Shown: piece after piece, positions 62,651 to 64,000 of the stretch
Position numbering within the stretch: position 1 is the first letter of the stretch
Layout of the letters: every line of letters starts with the position of its first letter
Source: CBDAPI01 sp965248635
Lineage (GTDB): Bacteria; Acidobacteriota; UBA6911; RPQK01; CBDAPI01
Assembly (NCBI GenBank): GCA_965248635.1
Contig: OZ252114.1
Location: forward strand, 2,666,001-2,730,000
DNA length: 64,000 bases
Direction: 5' to 3'
The notes under the pieces: model-generated
What the model saw: only the letters and a program-made list of their open reading frames with translations
What the model was told of the DNA's origin: nothing
Database searches by the model: none
Program-made: the position numbers and the translations under genes

Positions 62651-63865
62651 ATGATCGCGAGGCGGAAGAGTGTCACTGCGAGGGTAGGTGGGATACCCGT
62701 GGGCTCCGAACACCCGGTGGTCGTTCAGAGCATGACGAACACCGACACGACGGACGTGGAGTCAACGGTCAGGCAAGTCCGCGAACTTGCCGAGGCGGGC
62801 TCGGAACTGGTTCGTATAACAGTGAATAACGAGGCCGCAGCAAGGTCGGTCCCCGAGATCATCGCTCGCCTCTCGGACACGGGTTGTCCGGCTCCAATCA
62901 TCGGAGACTTTCACTACAACGGCCACCTGCTGCTGGCCAAATTCCCGGATTGTGCGGGAAAGCTTGCCAAGTACCGGATCAACCCCGGTAATGTGGGCAT
63001 GGGAAGGCACCGCGACACCAATTTTCGGCAAATGATCGAGATTGCACTCGACAATGACAAGCCGGTCCGAATCGGAGTGAACTGGGGATCTCTCGACCAG
63101 GCTCTTCTGGATGGGTTTATGGACGAGAATGCCCGGCGGCCGGAACCTGCAGATGCCAATGACGTGTTGATGAAAACGATCGTGGAGAGTGCGCTGCGAT
63201 CGGCCGAAATGGCTGAAGAGTACGGGCTGCCTCACGATCGGATCATCATCAGTTCCAAAGTCTCCAAAGTGCCCGATCTGATTCAGGTTTACCGGGATCT
63301 GGGTGAGCGCTGTGACTATCCCCTCCATCTGGGTCTGACCGAAGCCGGTATGGGAACCCCGGGGATTGTGGTCAGTGCCTCGGGGCTGGCAGTGCTCTTG
63401 ACTGAGGGCGTAGGGGATACGATTCGCGTGAGTCTGACCCCCCGGCCCGGCGGCGATCGGTGCGAGGAGGTTCTGGTGGCTCAGCAGATTCTTCAGGCTG
63501 TGGGAGTCCGGAGCTTTGCTCCCCAGGTCAGTGCCTGTCCGGGATGTGGTCGCACCACCAGTACTTTTTTCCAGGAGCTGGCCGAAGAGATCCAGACTCA
63601 GCTCTCCCGAAGCCTAAGCAGCTGGAGGAAGATCTATCCTGGCGTCGTGGACCTCAAGATTGCGGTCATGGGCTGCGTGGTGAACGGTCCGGGAGAGTCG
63701 AAGCACGCAGATATTGGGATCTCACTTCCCGGTACGGGAGAGAGTCCCAAGGCTCCGGTCTACGTAGACGGCCGCCATGTCACCACTTTGAGAGGACCCA
63801 CTATTGCCAGCGACTTCCTCACCATCCTGGAGGAGTATGTAGAAAAGAGGTTCGGTGTGGCGTAG
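62651..63865 (+). CDS. ispG: HMBPP synthase (flavodoxin/ferredoxin-dependent)
   Basis: This 404-residue enzyme catalyses the reductive ring opening of methylerythritol cyclodiphosphate to HMBPP in the MEP isoprenoid pathway. VVVQSMTNTDTTDVESTVRQ and the TIM-barrel region (RINPGNVGMG) are family signatures. The 4Fe-4S ligands are in ACPGCGRTTSTFFQEL (~295-300) and AVMGCVVNGPGESKHADIGI (~340). The length fits the short bacterial form without the insert domain. It makes precursors for the undecaprenyl phosphate used by MraY and MurG. ATG 62651 lies ~23 nt after heptamer array D. Confidence 0.95.
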   Translation: MIARRKSVTARVGGIPVGSEHPVVVQSMTNTDTTDVESTVRQVRELAEAGSELVRITVNNEAAARSVPEIIARLSDTGCPAPIIGDFHYNGHLLLAKFPDCAGKLAKYRINPGNVGMGRHRDTNFRQMIEIALDNDKPVRIGVNWGSLDQALLDGFMDENARRPEPADANDVLMKTIVESALRSAEMAEEYGLPHDRIIISSKVSKVPDLIQVYRDLGERCDYPLHLGLTEAGMGTPGIVVSASGLAVLLTEGVGDTIRVSLTPRPGGDRCEEVLVAQQILQAVGVRSFAPQVSACPGCGRTTSTFFQELAEEIQTQLSRSLSSWRKIYPGVVDLKIAVMGCVVNGPGESKHADIGISLPGTGESPKAPVYVDGRHVTTLRGPTIASDFLTILEEYVEKRFGVA

Positions 63866-63890
63866 GGGCCGCTCGCTGGCGCTCGCGGCG

Positions 63891-63960
63891 GTTACCGGTT
63901 ACCGGTTACCAGTTGACACCAACAACCAGAAACCAGTAACCAATAACCGGTAACCCTTAA
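63891..63960. repeat. 7-nt repeat array E (GTTACCG / CCnnnAA, inverted pair)
   Basis: Ten gapless heptamers are present: GTTACCG twice, GTTACCA, GTTGACA, then CCAACAA, CCAGAAA, CCAGTAA, CCAATAA, CCGGTAA and CCCTTAA. The second half is a degenerate reverse complement of the first. The array starts 26 nt after the ispG stop codon and may continue beyond the window. Confidence 0.85.
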
Positions 63961-64000
63961 CTAAGCAGACCTCAGTAAAAACGCAGCGAAATCCCAGTGG

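Overview
This is about 64 kb of a GC-rich bacterial chromosome. Ordinary housekeeping genes are broken up by mobile-element debris. The best guess for the lineage is Acidobacteriota or a close relative. That is inferred from a complete FtsA/FtsZ-type division cluster, many TPR proteins with carboxypeptidase-regulatory domains, a lipoprotein of the planctomycete/verrucomicrobial heme-dehydrogenase type, a lipoprotein sulfatase and a sialidase-like protein. FtsZ and FtsA argue against Planctomycetes. No rRNA, tRNA or CRISPR array is visible.

Layout. 1-9.2 kb is accessory: the end of an IS3-family element fused to a 5'-truncated RHS gene, a Sel1-repeat gene, a small membrane gene, a decayed IS1380-family transposase and an Asp-box lipoprotein. 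9.3-17.2 kb is mostly minus strand: a Spy/CpxP-like protein, a GYD-domain protein (plus strand), the heme dehydrogenase-like lipoprotein, a small secreted protein, a GT87-like membrane glycosyltransferase and an ABC-F ATPase. At 17.3-21.8 kb two near-identical IS110-family elements face each other around a sulfatase gene, forming a composite-transposon-like unit. 21.8-42.5 kb holds a TPR gene whose stop codon abuts the right IS110 copy, proC, a CBS-domain fragment, a GAF/acidic protein, an aminotransferase and T-protein (tyrA) pair, polX, an HDAC-family deacetylase, a very large secreted S8 peptidase/beta-helix gene, nadK, several TPR/HEAT genes and dinG. dinG is preceded by a 53-codon remnant of glyA. 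42.9-59.0 kb is the division and cell wall cluster mraZ-rsmH-ftsL-ftsI-murE-murF-mraY-murD-ftsW-murG-murC-ftsQ-ftsA-ftsZ, tightly overlapped and without murB or ddl. 59-64 kb has a small TA-flanked inverted-repeat element, an ArsM-like methyltransferase, two unrecognised genes and ispG.

Three cross-cutting patterns stand out. First, five intergenic arrays of 7-nt repeats built on GTTnnnn, most of them as an array followed by its own reverse complement. Second, small families of intergenic hairpins and a MITE-like element. Third, repeated single-base frameshifts at or near short homopolymers in otherwise intact genes (polX, the S8 gene twice, the 60.4 kb gene, probably the HEAT gene and the small membrane gene). 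These could be assembly errors rather than real decay and should be settled before anything is called a pseudogene.
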